DNA from: Paraburkholderia phenazinium
Lineage (GTDB): Bacteria > Pseudomonadota > Gammaproteobacteria > Burkholderiales > Burkholderiaceae
Direction of reading: 5' to 3'
NCBI RefSeq assembly: GCF_900100735.1
Contig: NZ_FNCJ01000001.1
Coordinates: 590,427 to 654,426, forward strand
DNA: 64,000 nt
The position numbers and the translations under genes are program-made. Shown here one piece after another: positions 1 to 9,476 of the stretch; position 1 is the first letter of the stretch; each line of letters opens with the position of its first letter. Below the pieces are notes generated by a model that worked only from the letters and a program-made list of their open reading frames with translations, was not told where the DNA came from and did not search any database.

Positions 1-2
1 CC

Positions 3-977
3 ACCCAGACGCCGTTCACGACGCAGACGCTCGCGAACATGCTGGCCAACCTCGGCATCTCGATCAACAACCAGTCGGCCGGCTCGTCGAACAGCAGCAC
101 CTCGGCGCTTACCAGCATCCAGTTGAAGAACGTCGCCGCCGTGATGGTGACGGCCGTGCTGCCGCCGTTCGCCCGGCCCGGCGAGGCGATCGACGTGACG
201 GTCTCGTCGCTCGGTAACGCCAAGAGCCTGCGCGGCGGCACACTGCTGCTCACGCCGATGAAGGGCGCAGACGGCGCCGTGTATGCGCTCGCCCAGGGCA
301 ACCTGGCGGTGGGCGGCGCCGGCGCCAGCGCCAACGGCAGCCGTGTGCAGGTGAACCAGCTCGCGGCAGGGCGTATCGCCGCCGGCGCGATCGTCGAACG
401 CGCAGTTCAGACCAGCATCACGCAGGACGGCACGATGCAGCTCGAGCTGAACGACATGGACTACGACACGACGCAGCGTATCGTCTCCGCCGTCAACAAC
501 GTGTTCGGCCAGGGCACCGCCACGCCGCTCGACGGCCGCACGATCCAGTTGCGCGCGCCGGCCGATCCGGCCCAGCAGGTGTCGTTCATGGCGCAGCTCG
601 AAGATATCGACGTGAAGCCCGCGCAGGCGGCTGCCAAGGTGGTGCTGAATGCCCGCACCGGCTCGATCGTCATGAACCAGATGGTGACGCTGCAAAATTG
701 CGCGGTCGCGCACGGCAACCTCTCGGTGGTGGTCAACACCACGCCGGTGGTCAGCCAGCCGGGCGCTTTCTCGGGCGGCCAGACCGTGGTCGCACAGCAG
801 TCCCAGATCCAGTTGAAGCAGGACAACGGTGCGATGAAGTACGTCAGTGCCGGTGCGAATCTGGCCGACGTCGTCAAGGCGCTCAATGCGCTCGGCGCGA
901 CACCCGCCGATCTGATGTCGATCCTGCAGGCGATGAAGGCGGCAGGGGCTCTGCGCGCCGAACTTGAAATCATCTAA
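3..977 (+). CDS. flgI: Flagellar P-ring protein FlgI (5' end outside window)
   Basis: FlgI builds the P ring that surrounds the flagellar rod in the peptidoglycan layer. The reading frame is already open at base 3, so the gene begins upstream and about 324 C-terminal residues are visible; the family is usually about 365-380 residues, so the signal peptide and roughly 50 residues are missing. The visible chain is typical FlgI: the [15 protein letters not shown] segment, the [20 protein letters not shown] block and the C-terminal [18 protein letters not shown] helix. It ends 9 bases before flgJ, which has its own AGGAG site, so both sit in one flg operon. The internal ATG at 39 is not the real start. 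Confidence 0.95.
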   Translation, partial: TQTPFTTQTLANMLANLGISINNQSAGSSNSSTSALTSIQLKNVAAVMVTAVLPPFARPGEAIDVTVSSLGNAKSLRGGTLLLTPMKGADGAVYALAQGNLAVGGAGASANGSRVQVNQLAAGRIAAGAIVERAVQTSITQDGTMQLELNDMDYDTTQRIVSAVNNVFGQGTATPLDGRTIQLRAPADPAQQVSFMAQLEDIDVKPAQAAAKVVLNARTGSIVMNQMVTLQNCAVAHGNLSVVVNTTPVVSQPGAFSGGQTVVAQQSQIQLKQDNGAMKYVSAGANLADVVKALNALGATPADLMSILQAMKAAGALRAELEII

Positions 978-986
978 GGAGTCGCG

Positions 987-1913
987 ATGACTACCGATCT
1001 CACTTCTGGCCCGAATGATCTGACGCAGCGCTTTGCGCTCGACGTGCAGGGGTTCGACAGCCTGCGTGCCAAGGTTGCCGCGTCGCCCCAGCAGGGCGTC
1101 AAGATGGCCGCCAAGCAGTTCGACGCCTCGTTTATCACGATGATGTTGAAAAGCATGCGCGATGCGACGCCCCAGGACGGTCCGCTCGATTCGCGCGACG
1201 GCGCGCAGTTCACCTCGATGATGGACGAGCAGATGGCGCAGCAGATGTCGTCCAAAGGGATCGGCGTGGCCGATGCGATGCTCAAGCAGTTGATGAACAA
1301 CGCCGGCATGCAGGGCGGCGACGCGGGCGCCGGCAACACCGCGGCGCTCAACGCGCTGGCCAAGGCCTACGGCAACGCCCAGGCAAACGGCTCGCTTGCC
1401 AATGGCGTGGGCTACTCGCGCAACAGCGCCTTGACGCCGCCGCTGCGCGGCGACGGCACGACCAACGTCGATGCGTTCGTCGACAAGCTGGCTGCTTCCG
1501 CGCAGGCCGCGAGCGAAACCACCGGCGTGCCGGCGCGTTTCATCATCGGCCAGGCCGCGCTCGAATCGGGCTGGGGCAAGCGCGAGATCATGAAGTCGAA
1601 CGGCGAGACCAGCCACAACGTGTTCGGCATCAAGGCGACCAAGGACTGGACCGGCAAGACCGTCACGACCATGACCACCGAGTATCACAACGGCAAGCCG
1701 CAGCGCGTGGTGGAGAAATTCCGCGCCTACGACTCGTACGACGAAGCGATGGCCGATTATGCGCAACTGCTGAAGAACAACCCACGTTACGCCCAGGTGC
1801 TGAACGGTTCGCACGACGCCGCGGGGTTTGCGATGGGCATGCAGCGCGCGGGTTACGCGACCGATCCGCACTACGCCAGGAAGCTGATGTCGATCATGGA
1901 CCGGATGAGCTGA
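987..1913 (+). CDS. flgJ: Flagellar rod assembly protein/muramidase FlgJ
   Basis: FlgJ caps the growing rod in the periplasm and opens the peptidoglycan for it. The 308-residue protein has the two-domain form of beta- and gamma-proteobacteria: an N-terminal rod-binding domain (about residues 25-115, KQFDASFITMMLKSMRD) and a C-terminal glucosaminidase domain (about 155-305) with the probable catalytic glutamate in GQAALESGWGKREI. The start is supported by AAGGAG seven bases upstream. It follows flgI by 9 bases and was probably co-transcribed with it. A 188-base gap with a sigma-28-like promoter separates it from ycgR. Confidence 0.95.
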   Translation: MTTDLTSGPNDLTQRFALDVQGFDSLRAKVAASPQQGVKMAAKQFDASFITMMLKSMRDATPQDGPLDSRDGAQFTSMMDEQMAQQMSSKGIGVADAMLKQLMNNAGMQGGDAGAGNTAALNALAKAYGNAQANGSLANGVGYSRNSALTPPLRGDGTTNVDAFVDKLAASAQAASETTGVPARFIIGQAALESGWGKREIMKSNGETSHNVFGIKATKDWTGKTVTTMTTEYHNGKPQRVVEKFRAYDSYDEAMADYAQLLKNNPRYAQVLNGSHDAAGFAMGMQRAGYATDPHYARKLMSIMDRMS

Positions 1914-1981
1914 GCGGGCCGCGCCCTGCGCGCCCAGGCGCCCGGTTTAACGTTTGCGGGAAATATTTCGACCAATTACCC

Positions 1982-2008
1982 TAAACTTTAGGTTCAGACT
2001 GCCGCTAT
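1982..2008 (+). promoter_or_regulatory. Candidate FliA (sigma-28) promoter for ycgR
   Basis: TAAACTTT at 1982-1989 is followed by exactly 11 bases and then GCCGCTAT at 2001-2008. The enterobacterial FliA consensus is TAAAGTTT-N11-GCCGATAA, so the match is close with the right spacing. It lies about 95 bases before the ycgR start and would place ycgR in the late flagellar class, as in enterics. This is pattern matching by eye. Confidence 0.65.
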
Positions 2009-2101
2009 TCAGTCAGACCTTAATACCGGGGTAACGTTTCCCGGTCAAACGCGCGTGTCACGGGCCCCGGCACTGGACCTCGGGCACGGGCCCGTAAGAA
2101 C

Positions 2102-2875
2102 ATGCATACCGGCAAGCCCATGGATACCACTGAGACGAACGGCCAGACGGAAGGCTCTTCTGAAACCGGCAACGATTTCGGTCGCCGCAATCCGCTCGAG
2201 ATCGGTGTCCAGTTGCGCAATCTCGTCAACCGCGGCGACTTCTTGACCGCGCAGTACAAGGGAGGCCAACTAGTCACCCGGATTCTCGACGTCGACGTGC
2301 GCGAGCGCACCTTCACCTTCGATTGGGGCGCTCTCGCCGAACAGAACCGCGGCCTGATCGCGGCTCCCCGCTGCACTTTCCACGCCCAGCCCGACGGCGT
2401 GCGCGTCGAATTCGCTACCAGCGCGCCGCGCGAGACCACCTTCGAAGGCCGGCCGGCGTTCAAAGCCGACTTCCCCGAAGTCCTGTTTTACGTGCAGCGC
2501 CGCGAGTTTTTCCGCGTCGACGCGCCGGTGCTCGATCCGTATACCTGCACGGGCCGCTTGCCCGACGGCGAGCGCTTCCGCTTCGAAGTGCACGACCTGT
2601 CGCTCGGCGGAGTCGGCATGCGCACGACTGACACGCGCGTCGCCGAACTGCCGATGGGTTGCACGCTGGAAGATTGCGAGCTGAGCCTCGGCGCGCCGGG
2701 CAAGCTTTCCCTGGATCTGCAACTGGTGTCGTTCCGCGCCATCGACCTGCCGAACGGCACGCTGCGTTATCAGCTCGGCCTGCGCTTCGTGCGGCTGCCG
2801 GGCAGCGCGGAAAACACCTTGCAGCGCCTGATTACGCAACTTGAAATGAAGCGGCGCTCGCTGGTGCGAACCTGA
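2102..2875 (+). CDS. ycgR: Flagellar brake protein YcgR (PilZ domain)
   Basis: YcgR binds cyclic di-GMP and then acts on the flagellar motor to slow swimming. The 257-residue protein has an N-terminal YcgR domain (about residues 30-125) and a C-terminal PilZ domain. The cyclic di-GMP motifs are visible: RREFFR at residues 133-138 (RxxxR) and DLSLGG at 165-170 (D/NxSxxG). The start is uncertain: the ATG at 2102 or the one at 2120 (MDTTETNG) is possible, and neither has a strong ribosome site. It lies alone between flgJ and flgK with its own sigma-28-like promoter, which fits late flagellar expression. Confidence 0.92.
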   Translation: MHTGKPMDTTETNGQTEGSSETGNDFGRRNPLEIGVQLRNLVNRGDFLTAQYKGGQLVTRILDVDVRERTFTFDWGALAEQNRGLIAAPRCTFHAQPDGVRVEFATSAPRETTFEGRPAFKADFPEVLFYVQRREFFRVDAPVLDPYTCTGRLPDGERFRFEVHDLSLGGVGMRTTDTRVAELPMGCTLEDCELSLGAPGKLSLDLQLVSFRAIDLPNGTLRYQLGLRFVRLPGSAENTLQRLITQLEMKRRSLVRT

Positions 2876-2929
2876 GTTGACGTGCGGCGCCGCCTCGTTG
2901 CGGCGCACGCATAAAAACCGGTTGCCCCC

Positions 2930-2956
2930 TCAATTTTGTCGCCAGTGCGCCGATAT
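2930..2956 (+). promoter_or_regulatory. Candidate FliA (sigma-28) promoter for flgKL
   Basis: TCAATTTT at 2930-2937, an 11-base spacer and GCCGATAT at 2949-2956 match the FliA form (TAAAGTTT-N11-GCCGATAA) closely. It ends 53 bases before the flgK start. flgK and flgL are late flagellar genes that carry FliA promoters in other bacteria, which agrees with the location. Confidence 0.75.
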
Positions 2957-3009
2957 ACATAGAGTCTTGGCAACTCGGTGGGCGCGTTGCCAGCCCTTCA
3001 GGATGACGC

Positions 3010-4998
3010 ATGTCCAGCAACCTTATCAATATCGGTCTCAGTGGACTTAACGCAGCCCAGTGGGGGCTGACGACGACCAGCGAGAACATCAGCAATTCGA
3101 CGACGCCTGGCTACGATGTCGAAAGCCCGGTGTTTTCGGAAAGCTCCGGTCAATACACCGGCTCCGGCTATCTGCCGCAGGGCGTGTCCACGACCACGGT
3201 GCAGCGCGCGTACAGTCAATACCTCACGACCCAGCTGAACAACGCGCAGTCGACGAGCGGTTCGCTCACCACCAACTACACGATGCTCGCGCAGTTGAAC
3301 AACCTCGTCGGTAGCCCAACGTCGGGGATTTCGACCGCGATCACCAACTTTTTCACCGGCTTGCAGACCGTCGCGGGTAGCCCGGGGAGTCTCGCCACGC
3401 GGCAAACCGCCATCAGCGACGGGCAGACGCTCGCCGCCCAGTTGAACTCGGTGGGCTCGCAATACGCGCAGTTGGGCCAGAGCGTGAACACGCAACTGTC
3501 CTCGACCGTGGCGCAGATCAATACGTACACCACCCAGATCGCCAAGCTGAACCAGCAGATCAACGCCGCCAGCTCGCAAGGCCAGCCGCCGAACCAGTTG
3601 CTCGACCAGCGCGACCAGGCGATCTCGAACCTGTCGTCGCTCGTCGGCGTACAGGTGGTGGCCAGCTCAACCGGCGACAGTGTGTTCCTGCCGAGCGGCC
3701 AGTCGCTCGTGGTCGGCACCACCAGCTTCAACCTCGGCACCGCGCCTTCGCAGTCGAATCCGAGCGAACTGTCGGTGACCTATCTGGGCGCGGCCGGCAC
3801 CAAGCCGAGCGCCGCTACGACCCAGTATCTGTCCGACAGCACCATGCAGAATGCGGGCGGCACGCTCGGCGGCCTGATCACGTTCCGCACCCAGTCGCTC
3901 GATCCGGCGCAGGCGCAACTCGGCGCGATCGCCACCAGCTTCGCCGCGCAGGTCAACAACCAGAACGCGCTGGGCCTGACGCTCTCCGGCAGCACTGGCG
4001 GCGCGCTGTTCTCGGTCGCGGGGCCGACGGCCACCGCCAACACGAACAACACCGGCAACGCTTCGTTGAGCGTGTCGTTCGTCAATGCGACGCAGCCGAC
4101 GACCAGCAACTACACGCTCGCGTACAACGGCAGCGCCTATACGCTGACCGATAACCAGAGCGGCGCGGTAGTCGGCACGGCAACCAGTCTCGCGAACCCG
4201 ATCGACGGCCTGAACTTCTCGATGACCGGCACGATGAACGCCGGCGATTCGTTCAACGTGTCGCCGACGAGCGGCGCGCTCAGCAGCTTCTCCCTGACGA
4301 CCACCAACGGTTCGGCGATCGCCGCGGCTTCGCCTGTGCTGGTCACGGCAGGCGGCAGCAATAGCGGTACCGCGACGATTACCCAGGGCGCGGTCTCGGC
4401 CGGCTATTCGCTGCCGGCGACGACCACCACGCTGACGTACAGCTCAGCCTCCGGCGGCCTGACCGGCTTTCCGGTCGGCTCGGTGGTGACGGTCAACGGC
4501 ACCAGCACGACGATTGCGGCGACCACCACGGTCGTGCCGTATTCGCCTACGGCTGGCGCCACCATGACGATCAACACGACGCCGGCCACCGCCGGCTCGA
4601 TGAACGGCATTAGCCTGACGCTTTCCGGCACCCCGGCGAACAACGACACCTTCACGATTGCAGCGAACAGCGGCGCACAGAGCGACGGCCGCAACGCGAC
4701 GCTGATGTCGAACCTCGTCAGTGCGCAGACGCTCAACGGCGGCACCACCACGCTCACGACCGCGTACGCGAACTACGTGAACACGGTGGGTAACACGACC
4801 AATTCGGTCAATGCTTCGAACACGACGCAGACCGCCCTGGTGACGCAGATCACCTCGGCGCAGCAGTCGGTTTCAGGTGTGAACATCAACGAAGAGGCAG
4901 CAAACCTGTTGCAGTACCAGCAACTGTACCAGGCGAACAGCAAGGTCATTCAGACCGCTGACACGCTGTTCCAGACCATTCTCGGCATATTCTCGTGA
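3010..4998 (+). CDS. flgK: Flagellar hook-associated protein 1 FlgK
   Basis: FlgK (HAP1) forms the first junction layer between hook and filament. The N-terminus has the classic rod/hook/HAP motif (INIGLSGLNAAQWGL, then SNSTTPGY at about residues 30-37), and the C-terminus ends with INEEAANLLQYQQLYQANSK and a coiled helix. At 662 residues it is about 115 longer than the E. coli protein. The excess is a Thr/Ser/Ala-rich middle (about residues 330-560) with repeats of the form GTxxxGDxFxV, probably a surface-exposed insert. It is followed 11 bases later by flgL, with a sigma-28-like promoter upstream. Confidence 0.96.
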   Translation: MSSNLINIGLSGLNAAQWGLTTTSENISNSTTPGYDVESPVFSESSGQYTGSGYLPQGVSTTTVQRAYSQYLTTQLNNAQSTSGSLTTNYTMLAQLNNLVGSPTSGISTAITNFFTGLQTVAGSPGSLATRQTAISDGQTLAAQLNSVGSQYAQLGQSVNTQLSSTVAQINTYTTQIAKLNQQINAASSQGQPPNQLLDQRDQAISNLSSLVGVQVVASSTGDSVFLPSGQSLVVGTTSFNLGTAPSQSNPSELSVTYLGAAGTKPSAATTQYLSDSTMQNAGGTLGGLITFRTQSLDPAQAQLGAIATSFAAQVNNQNALGLTLSGSTGGALFSVAGPTATANTNNTGNASLSVSFVNATQPTTSNYTLAYNGSAYTLTDNQSGAVVGTATSLANPIDGLNFSMTGTMNAGDSFNVSPTSGALSSFSLTTTNGSAIAAASPVLVTAGGSNSGTATITQGAVSAGYSLPATTTTLTYSSASGGLTGFPVGSVVTVNGTSTTIAATTTVVPYSPTAGATMTINTTPATAGSMNGISLTLSGTPANNDTFTIAANSGAQSDGRNATLMSNLVSAQTLNGGTTTLTTAYANYVNTVGNTTNSVNASNTTQTALVTQITSAQQSVSGVNINEEAANLLQYQQLYQANSKVIQTADTLFQTILGIFS

Positions 4999-5009
4999 GG
5001 CGTTGAGCG

Positions 5010-6266
5010 ATGCGCATCTCTACTTCGCAGTATCTCAGCATGAATGTCCAGACCATGGACAATCAGCAAAGCGAACTGACCCAGTTGTACGGCGAGATCT
5101 CGAGCGGCGTGAGTCTTTCCACGCCTGCCGACAATCCGTTGGGCGCGGCCCAGGCGGTGCAGTTGAGCATGCAGGGCGCGGCTCTCTCGCAGTACTCGAG
5201 CAATCAGAGCTCGGCGCTGACTGCGCTGCAGTCGGAAGACTCGACGCTGCAGAGCGTGACTTCGACGCTGCAAAGCGTGAACTCGCAGTTGCTGAGCGCC
5301 GGCAATCCCACGCTCAACGACACCAACCGCAGTGCGATCGCGGCGACGCTGCAGCAGTTGAACACCAGCCTGATGACGCTCGCCAACACCAAGTCGCCCT
5401 CGGGCAACTATCTGTTCGGCGGCTTCCAGTCGGCCTCGCAACCGTTCACGCAGAATTCGGCTGGCACGGTCGTCTACAACGGCGACAACGGTGTGTCGAC
5501 CACGCAGATCGCGGACACGAGCTCGGTCGCGACCAACGACAGCGGCCAGTCGGTATTCATGAGCGTGACGCCGCAGACGGCCAGTCCGGTCGCCTATGCA
5601 GCGGCAGGCAATACCGGTACGGGGGTCATCGGGCCGGTCAGCACGACCAACGCGGCGGCTTCCGCGACTGCCGACACCTATGGGATTACCTTCAGTATGG
5701 CGGGCACGCCGGCTGTCTTGAGCTATACGGTGTCGGATGTCACTAACCCGGCGACACCCGCGCCGACCCCGCAGCCGTACACCGCCGGCTCGGCGATTAC
5801 GCTCGGCACGAGCGGCGAGAGCGTGTCGATTACCGGCACGCCGGCCGCTGGCGATGCGTTCACCGTCACGCCCGCGGCTCAGGTTCCCGCGTCGCAAGGC
5901 GGCACCAACATCTTCGCGACGATCCAGAACATGATCACCGCATTGCAGACCCCGGCCGACACGCCGGCGGCTGCCGCGGCGCTCACCAATTCGCTGAATG
6001 TGGGCCTCACGCAGGTGCAGAACACGCTGTCGAACGTCACGACGGTGCTCGCTAGCGTGGGCGGCCGCGAGAACCAGATTCAGGCGATGCAGACGGTCAA
6101 CCAGAACCAGACCTTGCAGAACACCAGCTCGCTGGCCGATCTGACCGACACCAACATGGCGTCGACCATCAGCAAGTACACGCAGACGCAGTACTCGCTG
6201 CAGGCTTCGCAGCAGGCGTTCGTGCAGGTTCAGCAGATGTCGCTGTTCCAGTACTTGAACCAGTAA
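5010..6266 (+). CDS. flgL: Flagellar hook-associated protein 3 FlgL
   Basis: FlgL (HAP3) is the second junction layer between hook and filament and is exported by the flagellar type III system. The N-terminus (MRISTSQYLSMNVQTMDNQQ, then ISSGVSLSTPADNPLGA) and C-terminus (LTDTNMASTISKYTQTQYSL, ending SLFQYLNQ) are flagellin-like helices. At 418 residues it is about 100 longer than the E. coli protein. The extra part (about residues 165-295) is Thr/Ala-rich and includes GTPAAGDAFTVTP, the same motif type as the FlgK insert. It ends the flgKL unit and is followed by a terminator hairpin. Confidence 0.95.
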   Translation: MRISTSQYLSMNVQTMDNQQSELTQLYGEISSGVSLSTPADNPLGAAQAVQLSMQGAALSQYSSNQSSALTALQSEDSTLQSVTSTLQSVNSQLLSAGNPTLNDTNRSAIAATLQQLNTSLMTLANTKSPSGNYLFGGFQSASQPFTQNSAGTVVYNGDNGVSTTQIADTSSVATNDSGQSVFMSVTPQTASPVAYAAAGNTGTGVIGPVSTTNAAASATADTYGITFSMAGTPAVLSYTVSDVTNPATPAPTPQPYTAGSAITLGTSGESVSITGTPAAGDAFTVTPAAQVPASQGGTNIFATIQNMITALQTPADTPAAAAALTNSLNVGLTQVQNTLSNVTTVLASVGGRENQIQAMQTVNQNQTLQNTSSLADLTDTNMASTISKYTQTQYSLQASQQAFVQVQQMSLFQYLNQ

Positions 6267-6302
6267 GGCAGTAGCAGTAAGCGAAGGGGTCTGTTGGGCA
6301 AG

Positions 6303-6334
6303 ACGGGAGGCGCTACGGCGGCCTCCCGTTTTTG
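6303..6334 (+). terminator. Rho-independent terminator after flgL
   Basis: A 9-base stem (ACGGGAGGC at 6303-6311 with GCCTCCCGT at 6321-6329) and a 9-base loop run directly into TTTT. It lies 37 bases after flgL and separates it from the convergent fliR gene. Confidence 0.85.
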
Positions 6335-6391
6335 TTGGTGGGCAACGCAGGCATGACAGGGATGAGCCGTGGCGCAGCCGCGCCGGCGCGC

Positions 6392-7174
6392 TTAACGCAA
6401 TCCCGCTGCGACCCGCCCCATCTGGTCGATCCCGCTATCGAACAGCCGCGAGAAGAACGGGATCATGTTCGGCACCATCAGCTGCAACAGCAGCATGCCG
6501 ACCAGCATGGTGAGCGGAAAGCCGATCTGGAACACGCCGATCTGCGGCGCGGCGCGGTTGAGAATGCCGAGCGCGAGGTTGGCGATAAGCAGGGCGGCGA
6601 CCACCGGCAGCGCCAGCAGCAGCCCCATCGAAAAGATGGTGCTGCCCCAGCCCGCCAGCGCGCGCCAGCCGGCGGCGCCGAGCAGGTTGCCCGAGATCGG
6701 CAGGGTCTGGAAGGTGGCGATCAGTGCGCTAATGATCTGCAGATGGCCGTCGAGCACCAGGAACACCAGCATCCCGAACACGTTCATGTAGCTCGAGAGC
6801 ACCGCGCTCGAGCCGCTCGCCTGCTGATCGAAGAAGGTCGCAAAACCCAGCCCCATGCCGAGGCCGACGAATTCGCCGGTTGCCTGAATCGCCGTGAAGA
6901 CGAGCTGCATCGTCAGGCCGAGCGCGGCGCCGATCAGAAACTGGTTGACGATGATCCACACGCCCATCGCCGAAAACACGGTGACCTGCGGCAGGGGGCC
7001 GAGCGTCGGCGCGACGATGACCGTGATGAAGCAGGCGAGGCCAATCTTCACCCGCGTCGAGACGGACGCGTTGCCGAATACCGGGGCGGTGGCCACCAGC
7101 GCCAGGATCCGCACGAGCGGCCACAGAAACGCGGCCATCCACGTGTTCAGTTGCGCATAGGTGACGGTAAACAT
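6392..7174 (-). CDS. fliR: Flagellar export apparatus protein FliR
   Basis: FliR is one of the FliPQR proteins that form the export gate of the flagellar type III secretion system in the inner membrane. The 260-residue chain (family about 260) is strongly hydrophobic with about six membrane segments and begins MFTVTYAQLNTWMAAFLWP. Recognisable family parts are RILALVATAPVFGNASV near the N-terminus and GLGMGLGFATFFDQQ in the middle. It is the last gene of fliLMNOPQR, following fliQ by 26 bases, and converges with flgL. Confidence 0.95.
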   Translation of the reverse strand: MFTVTYAQLNTWMAAFLWPLVRILALVATAPVFGNASVSTRVKIGLACFITVIVAPTLGPLPQVTVFSAMGVWIIVNQFLIGAALGLTMQLVFTAIQATGEFVGLGMGLGFATFFDQQASGSSAVLSSYMNVFGMLVFLVLDGHLQIISALIATFQTLPISGNLLGAAGWRALAGWGSTIFSMGLLLALPVVAALLIANLALGILNRAAPQIGVFQIGFPLTMLVGMLLLQLMVPNMIPFFSRLFDSGIDQMGRVAAGLR

Positions 7175-7200
7175 GGCGGGAGCCTAATGCCTGGTTCGGC

Positions 7201-7470
7201 TCAGTTGGTGAGCGTCGGGATGTTCATCAGCATCTGGCGCAGATAGTCGAGCATGGTCGACAACATCCACGGGCCGGCAATCACCAGCGTGACAGCGATC
7301 GCCAGCAGCTTGGGGATGAACGAGAGGGTCGTTTCGTTGATCTGCGTGGCGGCCTGAAACAGACTCACCGTTAGACCGACGACGAGCGCCACCAGTAACA
7401 ACGGTGCGGCCAGCAGCACGGCGACGTACATCGCCTGGTGCGCCAGCGCCATGACTGATTCGGGTGTCAT
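7201..7470 (-). CDS. fliQ: Flagellar export apparatus protein FliQ
   Basis: FliQ is the small two-helix subunit of the FliPQR export gate. At 89 residues it has the family's usual length. The two hydrophobic segments (about residues 15-40 and 52-75) flank the conserved QAATQINETTLSFIPK loop, which makes the identification firm. It lies between fliP and fliR in the usual order. Confidence 0.96.
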   Translation of the reverse strand: MTPESVMALAHQAMYVAVLLAAPLLLVALVVGLTVSLFQAATQINETTLSFIPKLLAIAVTLVIAGPWMLSTMLDYLRQMLMNIPTLTN

Positions 7471-7518
7471 GATGAGTAGGCCGGATACGTTGAAGGTTAA
7501 ACGAACTAGACGACGGGA

Positions 7519-8364
7519 CTAGACGAAGCTCTGCGCGAGCGAGCCGATCAGCAACTGCCAGCCGTCCACCAGCACGAACAGCATCAGCTTGAACGGCAGC
7601 GAGATCGTCGCGGGTGAGACCATCATCATCCCCATCGACATCAGCACGCTCGCCACCACCATGTCGATGATGAGGAACGGAATAAAGATAGTAAAGCCAA
7701 TCTGGAAGCCGGTTTTCAGCTCGCTCGTGACGAACGCCGGCACCAGCATCGGCAACGGCACGTCTTCGGGGCCCTGCATCGGCGCGGCGTGCGAAATCCG
7801 GGCGAACAGCGCCAGATCGGTTTCGCGGGTTTGCCGCAGCATGAAGGTCTTGAACGGCGCGAGCCCGCGGTTGACCGCCTGATCCATCGGCATCGTGCCG
7901 TCGGAGAACGGCTTGTAGCCGTCGTTATAGGCCTTGTCGAGCACCGGCGACATGATGAACAGCGTGAGAAACAGCGCGAGACCCACCAGCACCTGGTTGG
8001 GCGGCGTGGTCGTCGTGCCGAGCGCCTGGCGCAGCAGCGACAGCACGATGATGATGCGCGTGAAGCTCGTCATCATCAGCACCATGGCCGGCAGGAACGA
8101 CAGCGTCGTGAGCAGCAGCATTGTCTGCACGCTCAGCGAATAGGTGGTGCCGCCGTTCGGTCCCGGGCTGGTGTTGAAAGCGGGCAAGCCGGCCGCCTGG
8201 GCGAACGACAGCGACGGCAGCGCCATCAGCAGGGCCGGCAGCGCGAGCGGGGCGAGGCGCCGCAGCATGGTGGAAAGCGTCATAAGGAAACGGCGCCGGC
8301 TGGGGGCAGTCGCACGGCGTGAGGCCGCGTGCCCGGGGCGCGCTGGTCGATGACTGAACTGCAT
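7519..8364 (-). CDS. fliP: Flagellar export apparatus protein FliP
   Basis: FliP is the main pore-forming protein of the flagellar export gate. Family features are [35 protein letters not shown] and [19 protein letters not shown]. The start at 8364 directly abuts the fliO stop (TAA then ATG) and has AGGGA eight bases before it, giving 281 residues and a long Arg-rich leader before the hydrophobic signal-like segment ([16 protein letters not shown]). An alternative ATG at 8283 would give a 254-residue protein with a more usual signal peptide but no visible ribosome site, so the start is unsettled. Confidence 0.94.
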   Translation of the reverse strand: MQFSHRPARPGHAASRRATAPSRRRFLMTLSTMLRRLAPLALPALLMALPSLSFAQAAGLPAFNTSPGPNGGTTYSLSVQTMLLLTTLSFLPAMVLMMTSFTRIIIVLSLLRQALGTTTTPPNQVLVGLALFLTLFIMSPVLDKAYNDGYKPFSDGTMPMDQAVNRGLAPFKTFMLRQTRETDLALFARISHAAPMQGPEDVPLPMLVPAFVTSELKTGFQIGFTIFIPFLIIDMVVASVLMSMGMMMVSPATISLPFKLMLFVLVDGWQLLIGSLAQSFV

Positions 8365-9021
8365 TTACTGATCCCTGCCGTCTGGCCGGTTGAAACGTTT
8401 GCCCACTTCGCCTTTCAGGGCGTCGCGAAAGCGTTGTCCGAAGGTGCCTTGCAGAGCGCTGCCCGGGTTGGCGGCACTGTCTGAGCCACTCGCGCCGAAT
8501 GCTCCAGCGCCGCTGGCCGAGCCGGCCGGCATGGTGTGCAGCAGGCGCACATTGCCGGGCGCCGCGCCGAGCACGAGCCAGGTATCGCCGATCTCGACGA
8601 CCGCGACCCGCTCCTTGCCGCCGAGCGAGGTGCCGCCTATGGTCTTCACGAGGCTGCCGCGGTTGCCCGGTTGCAGGCCGAAGCGGCGCGCGAGCCAGGC
8701 ACAGGCGAACACCAGGCCGATCACGACGAACAGGCCGAAGATGGTTTGCAGCACCGAGCCGAAGCCGAGCGACGGCACGGCAGAACCGGCGCCGACCGTG
8801 GAGGCGACCTGGGCGGGATGGTTGACCGCATTCATGTCGGCTGCGCTGGCGCTCGTGGCAACGAGGGCGAGCGGTGCGGCCAGCAGGAAAGCGAGGGCGG
8901 TGGCTACGGCGTTGCATCCGCTGGTACCGGCGAGTGTCGCGGCACGCTTGCGGTTGTCCGACGGCCGGTGCGCAGCGCTGCGCCCACGAGGGCGCGCACT
9001 GCGCCCGGCAAGGCGTTTCAT
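8365..9021 (-). CDS. fliO: Flagellar biosynthesis protein FliO
   Basis: FliO is a small membrane protein that helps FliP assemble. The 218-residue product has an Arg-rich N-terminus, a first hydrophobic stretch that looks like a signal peptide (about residues 38-60, ending SASA), a second membrane segment (about 86-108, TIFGLFVVIGLVFACAWLA) and a cytoplasmic FliO domain with RVAVVEIGDTWLVLG. The start overlaps the fliN stop (ATGA). It is longer than E. coli FliO (about 121 residues), mainly through the N-terminal leader and a Gly/Ser/Ala-rich tail. Confidence 0.9.
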   Translation of the reverse strand: MKRLAGRSARPRGRSAAHRPSDNRKRAATLAGTSGCNAVATALAFLLAAPLALVATSASAADMNAVNHPAQVASTVGAGSAVPSLGFGSVLQTIFGLFVVIGLVFACAWLARRFGLQPGNRGSLVKTIGGTSLGGKERVAVVEIGDTWLVLGAAPGNVRLLHTMPAGSASGAGAFGASGSDSAANPGSALQGTFGQRFRDALKGEVGKRFNRPDGRDQ

Positions 9022-9476
9022 CGATTCAGCTTCCGGATGCGCTCGGACGGCGTGATGATGTCGGTCAGGCGGATGCCGAACTTGTCGTTGACCACCACGA
9101 CTTCACCCTGCGCGATCAGACAGCCGTTGACCAGCACGTCCATCGGCTCGCCGGCGAGGCCGTCGAGTTCCACCACTGAGCCCTGCGCGAGTTGCAGCAG
9201 GTTGCGGATAGCGATCTTGGTGCGGCCGAGCTCGACCGTCATCTGGACCGGAATGTCCAGAATCATGTCGATGTCGTTGCGGGTGGTGTTGGGCTCCACC
9301 TTCGAGAGCGGCTGGAACACCCCGGCGGTCGTGGCGCTGACCGCACTGTTGTCGTTCTGTTCGGCGAGCGCGCTGGCCCAGTCGTCGAGCGAGGCCTCTT
9401 CGGAATCCGCACCGGGGAGTTGCGTCTCACCCGGCAGTTCCTTCTCCGGCGTTGCATTCAGCTCAGTCATATCCAC
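9018..9476 (-). CDS. fliN: Flagellar motor switch protein FliN
   Basis: FliN is a C-ring component of the motor switch and also takes part in docking export substrates. The 152-residue protein has an acidic, low-complexity N-terminal half and a C-terminal SpoA domain (about residues 75-150) with DIPVQMTVELGRTKI, LAQGSVVELDGLAGEP and DKFGIRLTDI. The start overlaps the end of fliM by 14 bases, suggesting translational coupling. Confidence 0.96.
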   Translation of the reverse strand: MDMTELNATPEKELPGETQLPGADSEEASLDDWASALAEQNDNSAVSATTAGVFQPLSKVEPNTTRNDIDMILDIPVQMTVELGRTKIAIRNLLQLAQGSVVELDGLAGEPMDVLVNGCLIAQGEVVVVNDKFGIRLTDIITPSERIRKLNR

